This document shows positions 33,215 through 43,913 of a stretch of 50,223 bases of DNA, in pieces. Within the stretch, counting starts at the first letter, position 1. Each line of letters opens with the position of its first letter. The stretch lies in assembly GCA_003427395.1 (NCBI GenBank), contig BFEA01000943.1:63443-113665 (forward strand). Direction: 5' to 3'. A program made the translations under genes and the position numbers. The DNA is from Chara braunii (lineage: Eukaryota > Streptophyta > Charophyceae > Charales > Characeae). The notes beneath the pieces were generated by a model that was not told where the DNA came from, did no database searches, and worked only from the letters and a program-made list of their open reading frames with translations.

Positions 33215-33633
33215 GAGCAGGTGTGAAAGAAATAACAAGCTTGGCAGATTTCCAATGGATGCTTTTGTGGCCATATTAAGGGCAGAGCTGACCTTAAAAA
33301 TTGGCCAGGCATGACGGCAGCTTCAATTTTGGCTGCTTGTGCGGCCATTACCATGGTGGCACCTGTACTGGAGGAGGAGAAAGGGAGGAAAGGATGATAG
33401 GAGGGAAAAGAGAAGAAAGATGACCGAAGCAAGGGGCCTGGCATGCCAGATCTCAATTGGATACATGTGTGGCCATGTTAAAATGCAGCGCTGACGCGGA
33501 AAATTTGCCGAGCATGAGGACAATTTGAATTGGCTGCTTGTGCGATTATTACCGTGGGGTAAGAGAGGGAAAGATGACAGGAGGGAAAAGAGAGGAAAGA
33601 TGACCAAAGGAAGGGAGTTGGCATGGGGTTTCA
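33215..33633 (+). repeat. Tandem duplication, period about 203
   Basis: ATGGATGCTTTTGTGGCCAT (about 33256) and TTGGATACATGTGTGGCCAT (about 33458) start matching blocks. Both continue through GGCAG/GCAGCGCTGAC, TTGGCTGCTTGTGCG, ATTACC.TGG, GGAGGGAAAAGAGA.GAAAGA and TGACC.AAG to GGCATG. Confidence 0.88.
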
Positions 33634-33639
33634 ACACTT

Positions 33640-34800
33640 GCAACCACGCCTTCCTCTCTCTTCCCCCTTGGTTGACTTGTTGACTTATAGACCCTGGTTG
33701 AGTGCGTGCTTTTCTCTAATATGTCGTGTGACGTTTCCCATTTGTGGGCCTCCATTGCCATTTGGCATGTGTGTGAAGCAGTGTATTTCGCAGCGTCTAT
33801 GGACCACTACAGATTGCACACGTGCTGTAGGTTGGTTGCCAGTCAGTGGAGTGGCTGATCTTCCTCCAATATCAAACAGGGGGTCGACTTGGTCAAGGTT
33901 AATACTGGTTGGTTAGAAATGATGCTGACTCCGTCATGCGCTTAGGGAGCTGTTGTGAAATCTTATGGTTAAAGAGATTGCAAATGTGGTTCAGTTCAAA
34001 GTTTATCTTCTCTCAGTATGAGAGGCATTCTAGCATGCAAATAGGCAGGAGGAACGAGGTTAGTAGCTAGGACCCTGCATGGTTCAGTGTTCTTCCTGAG
34101 ATTAGATGGCCTCTTCACTCTGGTGCTTAGACATGGGCCTTGAGAACCACCACGACTGCCCTTAAAGCAGAAAAGACGAATCGACACGCTTCTCAGCACT
34201 TGGGGCACCAACCCCAAACAGACGTCTGCACATAATTTTATTTTTGTTGTTTTATTGTTTTTTGAAAATTTCCACTAAAAGATCAGGTCTCAATCTCTGT
34301 CTCTGATTTTTTTCAGGTTTCTGAGACCGTTTCTTTGTAAGCAAATTGCCAAGGTTTGTCCTCTCAGCTCGACCGCAAATTTGTGAATCACTGTTGACTA
34401 CCTGCACCCTGTACGCCGTCCATCCTGCAGCCAGCTGGAGCTTTCGAAGGAGGGGCTGTGGTTCGATAGGCGATGATGACATGCTACAGCTGACATAAGG
34501 AGCTGTCATTTCTTCTTCTCCCCCTTACGTCTTTATTATTAGTCCTCTTTAAGGAGCTGTCATTTCATTTCCTACAAAGCCCCAAAAGTTTGTTTTCGGG
34601 CATGATGTGTGTACTTGTGACCACAGCTCATGCTTAGCTGAGCATAACCAGTTAGGATTACCGGTCAGCGAGCGTGGGCATCCAGGCGAAGCTTAGGGAT
34701 GTGTCTCCTGGATGTTGCCCATGTCTATATTCTCAATATTTTCTCAGTGGTGGAAGGTACATCAGGATTGAGCAAGTAGGAGGATGTGCCACATGGAAGG
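33640..34800. other. No gene recognised
   Basis: AGGAGCTGTCATTTC occurs twice, at about 34498 and 34552. No coding or RNA feature was identified. Confidence 0.35.
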
Positions 34801-34813
34801 GAGACGGAAGAGT

Positions 34814-35090
34814 AGGGTGCCACATTAAGTGAGGAGAGAATAGTTGCCGGTGCCCGGATTAAAGACGGGAGGGGGGCAAGGAGGGGGAAGAGTTTGGCAG
34901 TGGCGCATGCAGGGGGTGGAGAGGAGCTCTCTCAATGCCTGGTGCAATTGAGAGGGGGTGCCACATTAAGTGGGGAGAAAGTAGTTGCCGGTGCCCGACG
35001 TAAAGACGGGAGGGGCAAGGAAGGGGCCGAGTTTGCCAGTGGGACATGCAGGGGGTGGAGAGGACCTCTCTCAATGCCTGGTGCAATGGA
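34814..35090 (+). repeat. Tandem duplication, period 141
   Basis: GTGCCACATTAAGTG starts at 34817 and 34958. Both units run through AGTTGCCGGTGCCCG, AAAGACGGGAGG, CATGCAGGGGGTGGAGAGGA and CTCTCTCAATGCCTGGTGCA. The two copies are about 90 percent alike. Confidence 0.95.
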
Positions 35091-35232
35091 CAACCAGGCT
35101 ATCAAAGAAGAGGTGTGCACGCCTTCTAAGTTCTAACAGGAACAAGCGTTGTGACCTTGTGAGGATTTTGTGCGTGCATGTGAGTTCTGTTTAGCATATG
35201 CACCTTTTCTACATCTTGGCGTTCATGCAGTG

Positions 35233-35255
35233 TTTTTTTTTTTTTTTTTTTTTTT
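35233..35255 (+). repeat. T tract (23 T), possible minus-strand retroelement tail
   Basis: An uninterrupted T run, followed by CTCCGTCTATTCTGGTGGGA. That following text resembles CTCCATCTATTGGTGGGGAG at about 49844. A minus-strand poly(A) tail is possible. Confidence 0.5.
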
Positions 35256-35364
35256 CCTCCCTGACGGGCTGCTCCGTCTATTCTGGTGGGAAGCATCACC
35301 ATGCAGCGTTTAATCTCCTTGTGACCAACATTGCTCTTGACTTACCCTGTGGCTCTGATTGCAG

Positions 35365-35424
35365 GTCTATGAAACACATGGGCGGGTGGCTCTGGAGGCA
35401 GGAGATCTTGCTGAGTATAACCAG
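35365..35424 (+). CDS. SAC3A: SAC3A/THP3-like exon 1 of those seen
   Basis: This 60-base exon encodes VYETHGRVALEAGDLAEYNQ, matching the plant SAC3A/THP3 segment VYETHARLALEAGDLPEYNQ. It is preceded by TTGCAG and followed by the donor GTATCA, both in phase 0. The next exon continues the protein exactly (CQTQLKTLY). The preceding family segment, usually ending in DLTVQRI..., was not found in the 2 kb upstream, so its exon lies further away or is missing from the assembly. Confidence 0.93.
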
Positions 35425-35702
35425 GTATCATGCTGGACCTTCAGGAATGAATGCTTGCTCTCCTTGCTGTCACCTGCAGATGCGCATCCTCATTCCTTGT
35501 GCTTCGTACTGTTTACAATGGTAGATAGGGCACATTGCGACAATCACAAACTCTCCCTCTAATGTCAAGAGTTGAAGCTTTGGCAGCATCCAAGGGGGAC
35601 AAGGGGGACAAGGGGGACATACAGAGCACGTAAATGGTCAGATTTAGACAATGGTGCCATGGCTAGAACTGTGGATCATTCCCTGAGGATGTTAGAGGAA
35701 TG

Positions 35703-35723
35703 TTTTTTTTTTTTTTTTTTTTT
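35703..35723 (+). repeat. T tract (21 T)
   Basis: Uninterrupted T run within intron 1; possible minus-strand retroelement tail. Confidence 0.6.
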
Positions 35724-37439
35724 GTCAAACGTTGTCTCAGCAAGGCGCCTTCAAGAATCCACCGAAGGTGCACACTGCTCACATTCACGCTGTACAGCGT
35801 ATAATTCGACACTCATTGGGTGGTTCTGGACATTTGCACTTCTAAAGTAGGTTTGATATTTCAATCACGTTAACGAAATGCGTGATTGGTTGCATTCATA
35901 GAGAAGTTCTCATTAACTAGACAGTTTGGGACTGTGTGGCATGCCCTCCCCTGGATTTCACCTCCTTTTCTTTACCTTGCAACTCTGTTCCATTGATCCT
36001 TCCGTCCATATCATGTGCTATTTGGATCGTCCTTTGATCTGCCCCTATGATGCCATATGGCATGCAACCTGGCGCTGGGAGCCATCCAGTTTCCTTCCTT
36101 CCTTCCCACTATCAAGTTTCAAACCTTCTGTTCACTTGCATTGGCCAATTGTGCAGGTGTAATGACCCGCCAGAACACATACTGAGACACTGCTGATTTC
36201 TGAGTTCTGCTGCTGGAATGGATGCTTTGCTGAGATTCCTGCATTCTGCTGAGTTTTCTAAGTCTGTGTGTGTGTGTGCATGCTTGATGGTCTGCATGCC
36301 TGTCTGAGTGCTGGTCGGCCTGAGTGTGTGTGTGACCCGCAAGGGTACCCGCTTGTTTGGTGGCCCGTAGGGCCGGTACTTACCTGTGGCCATGACATTG
36401 AGGGTTGCAGCGGGGGAAAGTGGCGGGGCACGAGTGCCGCGGCACTTGGGGCAACGGGGAAACACTGAAGTAGCAGGTAGGCCGGTACCCCACCCAAGTG
36501 CCGGGTACTCTAGGCCGAGCAGAAGGCAAAAGTTGGCATTTTCAGAGGTCCAGTAGTTGTGCGCTAGGTCTAGGCAGGTACCAGTCCAACCGGTCTGAGT
36601 CTAGGGCCTGTATGGGCAATATCAGAGTCTGCAATGATGTTTCCCTCTAACCGGTTGCTTGGAGGCCCTAGACTCAGTCCAACCAGTCTGAGTCTAGGGC
36701 CTCCACGCTGCCCAGGAAGTCACCGCCCAGAAGGTAAGTAGGCCGCTATATATCCAGTGACGAGGAGGATGTGCAAGTTTGGCGACACACTGCTTGGACT
36801 GATGGCTGGAGGAGCACTGGGAAGTTCAGCGCTGCTAGGAGGAAGGAGACCGGGAGCTCCCACCTTCGCTATGGTGGAGCTCTTCCGGTAGGAGGAGGGA
36901 GAAGAGGACCGAGGAAGAGAGTGGGGAGTTACTTATCTGGCTATGGTGGGCACCATCTTCATCACCTTGTTAGGCGCTGCATCTGGAAGGCCGCAGTTGG
37001 GGTTGCACCGCACCAAGAAGGCTTCAAGGCGGGGTCAGGCATGACGGCCTGAACAGCAGCGTCCATAGCTGCTTTGTGTTGTCCTTTGCATAGCAGGGCG
37101 AGACCCCAGTAGTCAGCCGTAGCCTTGGCCCTTGTCCTACATGAAGAGGAAGGAGGAGGGTGGCCATAGCTATGGTGGACCTCATGTTGTGCCTACAGTA
37201 GAAGAGGGATTCGGACATTTATTCTGGTTCGGCCATTCAACATCATTGTTGTTATTTATTGTTTGAATAAGAGGGGAGGAGAAAAGGAGGAGGAGAGTGG
37301 TTGGTGAGAAGAAGGGAATTGTCATTGGTCTTAGTGGTGTACATCTTCTTCTTCTTTGTTTCATCTTCTTCATCTTCATTCGTTTCTTTTTGCAATTGGA
37401 CGGCATTGTACGTTCTCATGAATGTATACTTCAAAATCT

Positions 37440-37800
37440 CCAGGATCGTAACACAGGACAGAAAGCCAGTTTTCCACCCAGAGTTGTGTATCCAACTCCC
37501 TGATGGCTGGGCCAAAATGTGATCACCATCATCAAGCAGGACAGAACGCCAGTTTTCCACCCAAAGTTGTGTCACCGACTATAGCTGAGTAGCACTTCTT
37601 TTTTTTTTGCAATGTAAGTCCTCTCTTCGCTCATACACAATGCCAGAGGCACGTAGAGGACAGGCAAGAGGAAAGGCTGGTAGGGTAGGCAAGGTGCGAG
37701 TTTAGCTCCAAGGAGGAAGAAGAGGTGTGAGGCATGCATCCTGGGAAAACTGGCTCTGTCCTGCTTTATGGTGGCAATCACATTTTGACCCAGCCATCCT
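37440..37800 (+). repeat. Direct and inverted repeats of one 60-80 base unit
   Basis: ACAGGACAGAAAGCCAGTTT with the following TTCCACCCAGAGTTGTGT (about 37450-37490) recurs as AGGACAGAACGCCAGTTTTC (about 37537-37572). On the opposite strand, 37737-37800 carries GGATGGCTGGGTCAAAATGT and AGCAGGACAGAGCCAGTTTT, the inverted copy of 37500-37560. The arms are about 60 bases apart by 175 and could fold in RNA. Confidence 0.75.
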
Positions 37801-38192
37801 GAAGACCACCTCCATCCTGTAGCCCCCTCCATCCTGTGGGTCTCGCCAAGACATGCTTCCGTCCTCGTATGCTTCCTCTCGATGGTTCGCCTGGTCATTC
37901 GTAAGGTGGCAGTCGCAATTGAAAAGCTGCATCCTGAACAGCAAGCATCAAGCATCGTCGAATATGTGAGATGAAAAACAGAGTCGTAGGCAGTTGGAAA
38001 TCAATGTGTGCCGCACATTTGAACAGTGGTTATAGTTATGCTTCAACATCATCACAGGAGCTGCGGGGTATGGCGGTGATGTCGTCCATGTGCTCAAATT
38101 TTAAGGGTGATCGGTTCCTAACCTTCTCTGTAATGTTTTGCTAGCACATCATGGTGATGCCTCACTGATTTTGTGTTGATTTCCATCTGCAG

Positions 38193-38323
38193 TGTCAAAC
38201 CCAGCTGAAGACCTTGTACAAAGAAGGTATCCTTGGCCGAAGGAACGAGTATGCGGCGTATGGACTTCTGTACACGGTATTCTGTCAGAAAAACAAGCAG
38301 GATTTGCGATGGGCCATGGCCAG
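38193..38323 (+). CDS. SAC3A: SAC3A/THP3-like exon 2 of those seen
   Basis: The 131-base exon encodes CQTQLKTLYKEGILGRRNEY, then AAYGLLYTVFCQKNKQDLRW and AMA plus two bases of an Arg codon. The plant family reads CQTQLKTLYAEGIEG..EFAAYNLL..IL...N..DLLS.M.R at this place. Acceptor CTGCAG and donor GTAAGT are strong. Phase 2 at the 3' end matches the first base of the next exon. CQ...L..LY is the signature that follows the helical start of the SAC3/GANP domain. Confidence 0.95.
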
Positions 38324-38391
38324 GTAAGTTATTAGTACTTAAAATGATGCGGTATCAATGTGTTATGACCCAGTCTATTGACCATTGTTAT

Positions 38392-38760
38392 CACATCTTC
38401 TGTCCTCCCATCTTCCCATTGTTTTCCGTGATCACCTTCCTATTGCCTGGTCCATTCATGTCACGTGCTCACTTCCCCCACCCTTTCCTTCTCCTACCGT
38501 GTATGCCAATGCGGTCCGCATGATGGAGGAAAGCGGAAGTGCGTATATCACATCTTCTGTCCTCCCATCTTCCCATTGTTTTTCTGTGTTCGCCTTCCTA
38601 TTGCGTGGTCCATTCATGTCATGTGCTCACTTCCCGCCCTTTCCTTCTCCTACCCCATATGCCAAGGTCGTCAATATGGAGGAAGTGCATATCACATCTT
38701 CTGTCCTCCCATCTTCCCGTTGTTTTTCTGTGCTCACCTTCCTATGGACCACAGGGGTCT
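38392..38760 (+). repeat. Three-copy tandem repeat in intron 2, periods 157 and 144
   Basis: CACATCTTCTGTCCTCCCAT begins at 38392, 38549 and 38693. Copies one and two are complete through TGGTCCATTCATGTCA and TTTCCTTCTCCTACC; the third is cut off after CACCTTCCTAT. Confidence 0.95.
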
Positions 38761-39586
38761 GTGCTCATCTTCTGTCCTATTGCATTGGCAGTCCCTGCCA
38801 TTAAGCCAAACCAGTGCACGCGAGGATAAGATGATGAAGTTACCTTTCCAAAGCCCGGGAGCCTCGAACTGTTTTTGTTTCTTTTTTTGCGGCCGTCCAT
38901 GTGTGCCGTGTTTGCTTCCAGAATTGCCTTACAGTTGTGAGTTCCAATATTCTCAAAGAAGTATCCTTTTTTTTTTTGTCCTCCCTCTCTCCAAGGAGGA
39001 GCATTAAAGGCCATGTGCCAGCAGTATGGCTTCAGGCATGATCAGGGCATGGTCGTGTGCTTGCAGCGATGAGATATCGACTGCCATTGTCCCTTTGGTC
39101 ACTACCATCTTCCTTTGAATAGGACACAGCCCCATCTTGCCTGTAAGATATCTTGTATATATTCATTATCAGTGTGTGTTCTGTTCCGGGGGAAGACAGC
39201 AGGCTGCAAGCGCATCAGGACTTTTGGTAATAGAAGTTCCTTCGATGTATCTTAGCTGCAATTGTGAGGAGTCCTGGATATATCAGACAACAATTTTGTC
39301 TCGAGATCTGTCTGAGAAGTGCTAACGCAGCACACCCTAGTATTGACCTTCGATTCAGAACAACCCTTGTAGGGCGCTCAGATCTTCGGCTCTCTCTGTC
39401 AATGTGATGCTTTGTCCATCCGTTTCCGATTGTGGCGTGTGTGGGCCTTGCACACAGGCTCTGGGGGGCCCGGATGCGATTTTAGGCATCCCGGTCACGT
39501 GCCCCATTTTTGGGTGGCCAATTGGGTTAATTTTCTGGCCCATGAGCTCTTTCTCAGGCAGAGGAGCTTTTTCTGTCTGTCCTGGC

Positions 39587-39612
39587 TTTTTTTTTTTTTT
39601 TTTTTTTTTTTT
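39587..39612 (+). repeat. T tract (26 T)
   Basis: Uninterrupted T run in intron 2. Confidence 0.9.
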
Positions 39613-40334
39613 CTCTCCCTTGGGTGTTGTGAAGTTTCCCACGTTCTCAGAATTTTCCTCTTCTGCTAATTTCTGTTCCGGTTTACTCTGTTGTGGGATA
39701 ATGTCCTTTTGGATTTTGGCATGTGTGCCTGTTCGGACCAGTGGGTAGCCCTGCGTCACATTTGGACGTGCTCCTGCAGCGAGGTTGTTTCTTCTTCTTT
39801 ATTTTTATTATTATTTTTTTTGCGGTGGGGCACTTTCTGTATTAGGACTGGGGGTTCTGTTTACTGCCTCAGTCCTTGTCCGTTTGTAGCAGGCTCAAGA
39901 GAGAGCTGCTGATGCAGCGTTTTGTGGTCCAGACATCTGGTTGTTGAGGCTGGGTCCCTTTGGAGCCCAACTTGAGAGCCTGCATCCAAGGCCGTCAATC
40001 GCAAGTAGATCGGGCGGTCCTGGGCCGAGACAGGTAGGGCATCCAGCACATCAGGGCTGTATACCTGGGCAGCACTGGCCCTTGGGTATGGAGTTTATTT
40101 GCTATTGGTCGCTGTCAGGCTGCCGGAGAGGAGCCATGACGCTAGTAGTAGGATTAGGAGTAGACTAGTGCTCGTGAAAAGAGGAGGATTTGCGAGAGTC
40201 GAGGTCTGCAGCAGTATATGTGCAGGTGCAGAGTAACCTGGGTGCCATAGTGTGGGGACTTATCTAGCCATAGCCGGATTTCCACTCTGCGACCTGCAGC
40301 TGCAGCAAGGCAGTTCACTGACCGGTATCTTCAT

Positions 40335-40344
40335 TGTGTGTGTG

Positions 40345-40382
<38 letters not shown>
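40335..40382 (+). repeat. (TG)n followed by (GA)n microsatellite
   Basis: About eleven TG units, a short TTTGTG break, then about nine GA units. Confidence 0.95.
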
Positions 40383-41555
40383 TTCTGTTTCTTCCCTTCT
40401 CTTTCCCCATCTCTTCTTCCTCCCTCCTTCGGCTTTAGAGAGAGAGAGGTCCCGGCTCAGACTTCGTGGATGGGATTAGAGGCGGAGCTTGCACGGAGGA
40501 GTGATTATTACTCCCCCTTGCTAGATAGTCAGTTAGTTGAATTACCAATTGAACATAATCGTGTAGGTTATATGCAGCTCAATTGAAAGCTCATCACAAT
40601 CCATAGTGCGATGAATTACAGTGGCATGCGGGCTGTTCACTAACTTCGTTTGATGTTGCCTGGTTTTGAGCTCTCCGGGATTCAATCCCACGACCTGTTA
40701 TGTTCGCTGTGTTTTTTTTGCGTGAGAGCCCAACTGGGCTTGATCCCTAGGTCTGTTTGGAGTAGTCTCTGTAGACTAGCTGTAATACCACTAGGTCTCT
40801 CTGGTTTGTCCTTTCTGCCCTTCGCTTGTAGGTCGTTTCTGTCCTCCCCTTTTGCCAATTTTAGGCCTAGATTTGGTCCTAGGCTATAGGCTGTCGAGTC
40901 AGGGAAACAACAGTCTACAAAAGTTTTGAGGGCAAGGAAAACCGGGTTCTGTCTCGTCATCAATTTTTTTCCACGTAGTGGTGCTGGAGGTGGCGTGGCG
41001 TGCTGTTTGTGTGCTTTGTTATTTCACTTGCGGCATCATCTTCATGCTGCTAGGGCTGTCCTCCATAGCTGGGGCTTCCTGGCTCGTGTTGTGACTGTGC
41101 TGGGCATCAGGCCCTGAGCGCTGTGAGGCACTTCCTCTTACCTCTGCTGTTGGGGATAGGCAGGGTCGCCATCGAAACCCTTCTTGGAAGTGTATGTCGA
41201 AGTGGCAGCCATCTCCTTCTTCATCAAGCGCTGGTGTTCTTCTTCTTTGTCCTGGGTGCTACCCCGCCCAGAACTTCATCTGCAGTGGGCATCGAGTTTG
41301 GACTGCTGAGTGGCGTGTCGGGTTCAGGAGGGTTGGTGGCGCTTGATGGGCTTGATAGGTTGGGCACAGGCCTGTGCCATAGCCGTGAGCTTGAGGTTGG
41401 GAGGAAGAAAAAGTCTCCCTCGTTGAAACTGTCTTCTTAGTTGGTTCGTGGATGTTAATAATGTGATTCGGATTCTTGGAAATAACAGTGCATTGATTGG
41501 CTGGAGGGAGCGGGATATTAATGAGAATGGAGTAATTTCAATTCTATTTTTGGTT

Positions 41556-41839
41556 TAAAGCTAGGCTACCAGAGTGGCCCGGGGTCACTTGCCCGGCCGG
41601 GCCAAAAACAATTAAAAAATTAAAAAAAAAACATTATTTTTGAACTTTTATTTTTATTTTAAAATCGGTAGAGAATTTCGATGTGACCCTGAGGCAAAAG
41701 TTGTTCAGTTTATTTTTCTGGATAACATAGTTGTTTTTCGGATTTTTTGGTTTTTTTTTTTTTTTTTTTTTTTGGCTGGGAGTCCTTGCACGAGCTGGCC
41801 ACCCGGGACCCGGGCGGCCCGGCTGGTAGCCTAGGTTTA
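41556..41839. mobile_element. MITE-like element with GC-rich terminal inverted repeats
   Basis: The left end TAAAGCTAGGCTACCAG (41556-41572) and the reverse complement of the right end, TAAACCTAGGCTACCAG (41839-41823), match at 16 of 17 bases. Beyond this both ends are GC-rich (TGGCCCGGGG..., CGGGCCGCCCGGG...) around an AT-rich core with a T tract at 41751-41773. The size of 284 bases, the inverted ends and lack of coding capacity fit a MITE. Target duplication is ambiguous because TTTAAA flanks both ends. It lies in intron 2 of the SAC3-like gene. Confidence 0.75.
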
Positions 41840-42269
41840 AAGTGCTTCTACTGTGTATTCTCTCATCCAGTGTGGTGTGAAGCTCTCTCCAAGATCTCTT
41901 GTCGTTGCGCATGTGTATGGGAACATGTGGATGCCATGCTGTATCTCGTTTGAATCAGGCACATAACAATAGCATGTTCCCAAAAGCGCTGTTGAGATAT
42001 TTGTGTTGCCATCTTGACATCCTTTTTTGCGGCAACTTGTAAATGAGTGGGAGGATTGACTTGAAAACTCAACAGTGTTTAGAACTTTTGTTGCATTTGT
42101 AGAGAATCAAAACGATCTACGCAACGTACTCGAGCTTTAAATCAATGTCCTCGAGAGCAGGGAGTATGCCTTCGTGTTTCACTACGATTCACATTGAGTC
42201 TGGCAGAGATTGGATTGAGTTTTTGAGCCACCAAATTTATGACCAACCATAGCACACTTCGCGTGAGAA

Positions 42270-42317
42270 CAGTCCAGAAATTCCGGATCTGTGCGGGTTC
42301 AAATCCCGTTTTCCCCA
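42270..42317 (+). tRNA. Possible tRNA 3' half (T-arm and acceptor)
   Basis: GTGCGGGTTCAAATCCCGTTTTCCCCA contains a perfect 5-bp T-arm (CGGG/CCCG around TTCAAAT) followed by an acceptor-like TTCCCCA. The 5' half cannot be recognised. It lies directly before the tRNA-Ser relic, as in a mitochondrial tRNA cluster. Confidence 0.35.
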
Positions 42318-42405
42318 GAAGGTATGGCTGAGTGGCTGAAGGTATTGGTTTGCTTAATCAACATACAACAAGATTGTACCATGGGTTAAAATCCCATTTC
42401 CTTCG
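42318..42405 (+). tRNA. trnS-GCU: Mitochondrial tRNA-Ser(GCU) pseudogene
   Basis: GAAGGTATGGCTGAGTGGCT at the 5' end, TTGGTTTGCTTAATCAACAT around the anticodon GCT, a long class II variable arm (ACAACAAGATTGTACC) and GGGTTAAAATCCCATTTCCT near the 3' end match plant mitochondrial tRNA-Ser(GCU) along its full length. Changes in the anticodon-stem loop and the T-loop (TTAAAAT) mark it as a decayed nuclear copy. It lies inside intron 2 of the SAC3-like gene. Confidence 0.85.
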
Positions 42406-42429
42406 TTTCATCGGGGGCATAGTACCGTT

Positions 42430-42500
42430 CGGAGAGGACCCGAGTAATCGGACAGCCGTGTGATGGGCGACCATCTCGCACGGTTTAGCCTTACTTTGAG
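42430..42500 (+). pseudogene. Group II intron-like structural segment, mitochondrial origin likely
   Basis: CCGTG 42456-42460 pairs with CACGG 42479-42483, and inside it GATGG 42462-42466 pairs with CCATC 42471-42475 across a GCGA (GNRA) tetraloop. The GCCGT...ACGGTTT arrangement is a common domain I hairpin in group II introns that lies upstream of their open reading frame. It follows the tRNA-Ser relic closely, which supports one mitochondrial insertion. No maturase frame was seen. Confidence 0.5.
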
Positions 42501-43047
42501 AAATCGTGCCATTAGACTTCGTGCTCGATCAGCAGGCTCGCCATAGTTTGATCGAAGAGGAGCCCGGCCCTCTGTTCACTTTCATCATCCTCGTCCTCTT
42601 TGTCCTATTCACCGTCCCTCATCATCCATGGATTGTCCCCATGATCGCATGTGAGTGAGGGTGGTCCTTTCTTCGATGAATTCCTCTCTTCTTACCATTG
42701 CACTGCTTGTGTTGTTTTCCACAAATTTGGTTAGTTGATTCCAGACTTCTGCGACATTGTGCTGTCGTTTCTCTTTGGTGATTCTTGTCAGAGTCTGTGC
42801 TGTACCTGTTGTCAGACAGGTATTCGACAAGATCCTTGTCAGATGGCACCATGGCATAGGACTTCCCCGGATGTGTCGGACTTCAGTATCTGACAGATTT
42901 ATTCAATATAGTCCTATTGCAGGTATCCCTTTAGAAACAGTGCCTCTTCTTCCCGCCCATTGGCGATTCACTCCCACCTTTACTCTTCCTTATCTTTCCA
43001 TGTTCTACAGGAAGATTCGCTCTCGTTTTGCACATTTCAAACTTCTG

Positions 43048-43367
43048 TGTATAGTTTTCCCCGCCGCAGAATCACACATCACTCTTGTAATGCATGCACT
43101 CCCTCTACTTCTACAGGTACGACTCTGGACATAGATGAATCCAAAGATACCCTCTGTTCCTCTGCGTACAAGCTGGGAAAGCTGGGGCTGAAAGTATTTA
43201 TCTTGTCTGTATAGTTTTCCCCGCCGCAGAATCGCATATCACTCTTGTAACGCATGCAATCCCTCTACTTCTGCAGGTACGACTCTGGACATGGATGAAT
43301 GCTAAGATACCCTTTGTTCCTCTGCGTACAAGCTGGGAAACCTGGGGCTGAAAGTATTTATCTCGTC
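43048..43367 (+). repeat. Tandem duplication, period 160
   Basis: TGTATAGTTTTCCCCGCCGC begins at 43048 and 43208. The copies are about 95 percent alike, both containing AGGTACGACTCTGGACAT and GCGTACAAGCTGGGAAA. Despite a CTACAG/GTACG splice-like word, no conserved peptide was recognised. Confidence 0.97.
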
Positions 43368-43434
43368 TTCGCTCTTCATTTATTCATGTCTGTTCGCTGG
43401 TGCAAATGTTCTTTTCCACTTCTATTTGTCTGTG

Positions 43435-43546
43435 CTACCGTCTTCGCCCGAATAGAACGCCCCGGTCGTTTTCGCTGTAACTGGACTGAAAGTTGCACCA
43501 GATATGGCTGTAAGGACCGGGCGTTCTATTTGTGTCAAGACAGTAG
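43435..43546. mobile_element. MITE family A, copy 1
   Basis: Left end CTACCGTCTTCGCCCGAATA GAACGC and the reverse complement of the right end, CTACTGTCTTGACACAAATA GAACGC, are terminal inverted repeats that continue as CCGGTC. The 112-base element has no coding capacity. GTGC flanks both ends if the element is read as TACC...GGTA-like, a possible 4-base target duplication. Confidence 0.85.
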
Positions 43547-43913
43547 TGCTCCTCGCTTTACCCCGAATGGTGCAGATGATTAAAACGGCCAGTGTACATC
43601 GCGCAGGCAAACTTGAGAATCGGAATTGAGCCCATTGGAAAAGTCCGGAGTCCTGGAGCTCCATTAAAGTGACTGGCAGCACCAAAAAAAGAAAAAAAAA
43701 AAGTGCAATTTTTGGAAAAGCTTGGCGGGCAGGGCCGAATCTGCCTCGGCAAAACGAGGCTATGATGTACGGGTAGTTTCAGAACACTTGTTTGTTCTAT
43801 ATGCCTCTAATGTGACACATGTCTGCATATCGAGCTGCTGATCATCGAGGGAACAGCTCATGTTTTCTGTAAGCTGACAAGGTGTATGCTCATCTGTATA
43901 TATTGTGCTGCAG

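Larger units (their letters stand above)
35425..38192 (+). other. Intron 1 (of those seen) with repeats
   Basis: About 2.8 kb from GTATCA to CTGCAG. It holds a T tract (35703-35723), three copies of GGGGGACAA near 35595-35620, an LTR-like start at 36158, inverted GTCTAGGGCC/GGCCCTAGAC words at 36582-36710, and an inverted pair at 37500-37565 and 37737-37800. No exon was seen inside. Confidence 0.8.

Noticed and set aside
43108-43200. CTACAG before GTACGACTCTGG in both 160-base repeats, considered as duplicated exons
   Set aside because: The following frame does not match the SAC3 family or any protein I recognise, and exon 2 to exon 3 already joins without a gap.
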